Positions 5,023-6,862 of a stretch of DNA of 6,862 nucleotides are shown here, in pieces. Numbering within the stretch: the stretch's first letter is position 1; every line of letters begins with the position of its first letter. Where the stretch lies: assembly GCA_903887975.1 (NCBI GenBank), contig CAISSD010000276.1, positions 1 to 6,862 on the forward strand. Direction: 5' to 3'. This DNA comes from an uncultured Legionellaceae bacterium (lineage in GTDB: Bacteria; Pseudomonadota; Gammaproteobacteria; Legionellales; Legionellaceae). The notes under the pieces were generated by a model. It worked only from the letters and a program-made list of their open reading frames with translations. It ran no database searches and had not been told where the DNA came from. The position numbers were made by a program, and so were the translations under genes.

Positions 5023-6862
5023 GATTTTCCTGCCCGTATTAAACCACCCAGGCCCTGTTGCTCCAAAACCGACTCTAAATAAAGTCTTGTTTCAGAAGGA
5101 TGCTCAAACAATAAGGCATCGGCCAATATTTTGCGCGCTTGTGCCATAGAAAAATGCCGAATCACCCATTTAACCCGTGGCAAACTCGATGAGTTCATAC
5201 TAAGCATATCAAATCCCATGGCCATCAGTAAAATCACGCAACGAGGATCATTCACCATTTCCCCACAAATACTCACCTCAACACCATGAGCATGCCCACC
5301 CTCAACGATTTTAATCAACATCTTAAGCACCGCAGGATGCAGCGCATCATAAAGTCCTGCCACGCGAAGATTGTTTCTATCCACAGCCAACAAATATTGT
5401 ATCAAATCATTACTACCCACCGAAAGAAAATCCACACGCTTTGCCAGCGCTTGGGCCAAGTACGCCACAGCAGGAACTTCGATCATCACCCCAATTTTTG
5501 GTTTTTCAATCACATAACCTTCTTCCAGCAATTCAGTATGTGCTTTTTGAATAAGATGCAACGCCTCATCCACTTCGCTCAAATGAGTCACCATAGGCAA
5601 CATGATACGCAGATTTCCAAGCTCAACAGCCGCACGCATCATGGCACGAATTTGAATCAAGAAGACTTCTGGGTGATCCAACGTCACCCGAATGCCTCGC
5701 CAACCCAGATAAGGATTGTCTTCTTCAATGGGAAAATACGGGAGCATCTTATCACCACCGATGTCCAAGGTTCTCATGGTGACCTTTCTTGGTGAAAATG
5801 CTTTCAATATTTGACGATAAATAATCCACTGTTCTTCTTCTGAGGGAAACCTATCACGACTCATGAAGGTGATTTCTGAGCGATATAATCCAACCCCTTC
5901 GGCGCCAACACTCATGGACAACCCGGCATCCAAAGCCAAACCCATATTCACTTGCAATGCAATACGATGATTGTCTGTTGTTTCTGCCGGCTTATCTCGA
6001 AGTCCTATGAGGCTTTGATTAAGCTCGTCTTCATCATGAAGCAATTGTTTGTATTCCAATAACAATGCTTTTGATGGGTTAATAAACAATTGTCCATTAT
6101 AACCATCAACAATCAACGCTCGGCGTCCAAGCTCTGCCAAAGGTAGCCCACGAACGCCCGTAATCAGCGGAACCCCCATGGCACGGGCCAAAATAACGCT
6201 GTGCGAGGTTTCTGATCCTTTGGCCATCACAACGCCAACCAATTGCCCTTCTGGAACTTCAGCCAAAGCTGCTGCTGTGATGTCTTCGCCCACCAAAATG
6301 GTGTGCTTGGGATACACCAGATCTTCTGTTTGCGTGGATTGCAGTTCGGCCAACACGCGAAGTCCAATTTCACGCACATCAGAAACACGCTCGCGCAAAT
6401 ATTCATCGGTTAAATCATCAAATTGAAGTTCATGTTGTCTAATCACCCATGCCAAGGCTGCTTGCGCACCCAAACGCTCGGTGCGAATAACCTGTTCAAC
6501 TTCTTGACCCAAGCTCTCTTTATCCAACATTTTCAAATAAACATCAAACAAAGCCAACTCATCTTCACCCACACGAAGATTCATGCGCGAACTTAAACGC
6601 TTAATATGCGCACGTGCCGTTTTTAATGCTTCATAAAAAACCGCAACTTCCGCATCAACATCATCAACCATGGTTTGAGGCAGGGCATTTAAATCAGCCA
6701 ATGGATAAACCACAACCGCACGTCCCATGGCAACACCAGGAACACTACCCATACCATTTAAAACCACCGGCATTTGTGCAACACGGGGTGGTCCTGCTTG
6801 AAGCCTTGCGGTCAGTCGTGCCAACTCGCCCGTGGCTTCTGCCTGAGCAATAACGCCACCCA
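5019..6862 (-). CDS. ptsP: PTS phosphoenolpyruvate-protein phosphotransferase PtsP (EI-Ntr), 5' part beyond the right edge
   Basis: EI-Ntr autophosphorylates from phosphoenolpyruvate and passes the phosphate through NPr (PtsO) to EIIA-Ntr (PtsN), a regulatory chain tied to nitrogen and potassium status. The frame stays open to the right edge: GGVIAQAEATGELARL upstream of the TTG at 6824 resembles the end of the N-terminal GAF domain, so the TTG is not the real start. Residues below count from that TTG codon. The EI N-domain begins near 23 (NGMGSVPGVAMGRA). The phospho-His is His208 in GSETSHSVILARAMG. The PEP-binding barrel contains EGVGLYRSE (309-317), RTLDIGGDK (351-359), SVGSNDLIQY (468-477) and the catalytic-type Cys520 in SICGEM. 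With about 600 residues visible of a family near 750, only the GAF sensor is missing. Its stop overlaps the lgt start (ATGA). In E. coli the gene upstream is rppH, which I would expect just outside the window. Confidence 0.96.
   Translation of the reverse strand, partial: GGVIAQAEATGELARLTARLQAGPPRVAQMPVVLNGMGSVPGVAMGRAVVVYPLADLNALPQTMVDDVDAEVAVFYEALKTARAHIKRLSSRMNLRVGEDELALFDVYLKMLDKESLGQEVEQVIRTERLGAQAALAWVIRQHELQFDDLTDEYLRERVSDVREIGLRVLAELQSTQTEDLVYPKHTILVGEDITAAALAEVPEGQLVGVVMAKGSETSHSVILARAMGVPLITGVRGLPLAELGRRALIVDGYNGQLFINPSKALLLEYKQLLHDEDELNQSLIGLRDKPAETTDNHRIALQVNMGLALDAGLSMSVGAEGVGLYRSEITFMSRDRFPSEEEQWIIYRQILKAFSPRKVTMRTLDIGGDKMLPYFPIEEDNPYLGWRGIRVTLDHPEVFLIQIRAMMRAAVELGNLRIMLPMVTHLSEVDEALHLIQKAHTELLEEGYVIEKPKIGVMIEVPAVAYLAQALAKRVDFLSVGSNDLIQYLLAVDRNNLRVAGLYDALHPAVLKMLIKIVEGGHAHGVEVSICGEMVNDPRCVILLMAMGFDMLSMNSSSLPRVKWVIRHFSMAQARKILADALLFEHPSETRLYLESVLEQQGLGGLIRAGKS
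5028..5031 (-). promoter_or_regulatory. Ribosome binding site of lgt, within the end of ptsP
   Basis: AGGA on the minus strand lies 5 nt before ATG 5022. It sits in the last codons of ptsP, whose TGA overlaps the lgt ATG by one shared ATGA. This supports the chosen lgt start and coupling of the two genes. Confidence 0.55.

Noticed and set aside
5286..5795. Long plus-strand open frame (169 codons) antisense to ptsP
   Set aside because: It lies wholly within the conserved barrel domain of ptsP. The product is rich in His, Gln and Asn, with no family motif, as expected for the reverse of a real coding frame.
6822..6824. TTG at 6824 as the true ptsP start
   Set aside because: The frame continues upstream to the window edge with residues resembling the end of the GAF domain, so the gene is cut by the edge.
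6178..6853. Plus-strand frames antisense to ptsP near the right edge
   Set aside because: They lie opposite the phospho-His domain and upstream linker, with biased composition and no motif.

Overview
The window looks like chromosomal DNA from a gammaproteobacterium with AT-leaning base composition. The main reason is the minus-strand order ptsP-lgt-thyA, which is the classical gammaproteobacterial arrangement, and all three proteins read as close relatives of the E. coli versions. A Legionellales-type lineage is a reasonable guess from the AT-rich composition and the unfamiliar proteins on the left, but this is inference only.

Layout. The right two thirds (2806-6862) is a tightly packed minus-strand operon read right to left. 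It runs ptsP (5' end and GAF domain beyond the right edge), lgt, thyA, coq7. The ptsP stop overlaps the lgt start as ATGA. The lgt 3' end runs 59 nt into thyA. The coq7 ribosome binding site overlaps the thyA stop. An 82-nt gap follows (2724-2805), holding three copies of a 10-bp motif at an exact 23-bp period plus a small hairpin. Then comes a same-strand gene for an AAA-type ATPase of the DUF4143 family (1494-2723). The left end has two plus-strand genes I do not recognise as named families: a membrane protein open to the left edge (3-1010) and, 12 nt later, a small protein with spaced His and Asn-Cys motifs (1023-1544). Its 3' end converges with and overlaps the ATPase gene by 51 bp.

How the genes fit together. 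The right-hand genes are core functions: the nitrogen-related phosphotransfer enzyme EI-Ntr, lipoprotein lipidation, dTMP synthesis and ubiquinone hydroxylation. Overlapping starts and stops suggest one transcript with translational coupling. The left part is accessory: a stand-alone ATPase of a widely transferred family with its own upstream repeats, next to a membrane protein and possible papain-like protein pair. I found no RNA genes, CRISPR arrays, insertion sequences or convincing intrinsic terminators. The best leads are the 23-bp-spaced repeats before the ATPase, the possible cysteine-protease-like protein with its membrane partner, and the long lgt/thyA overlap.
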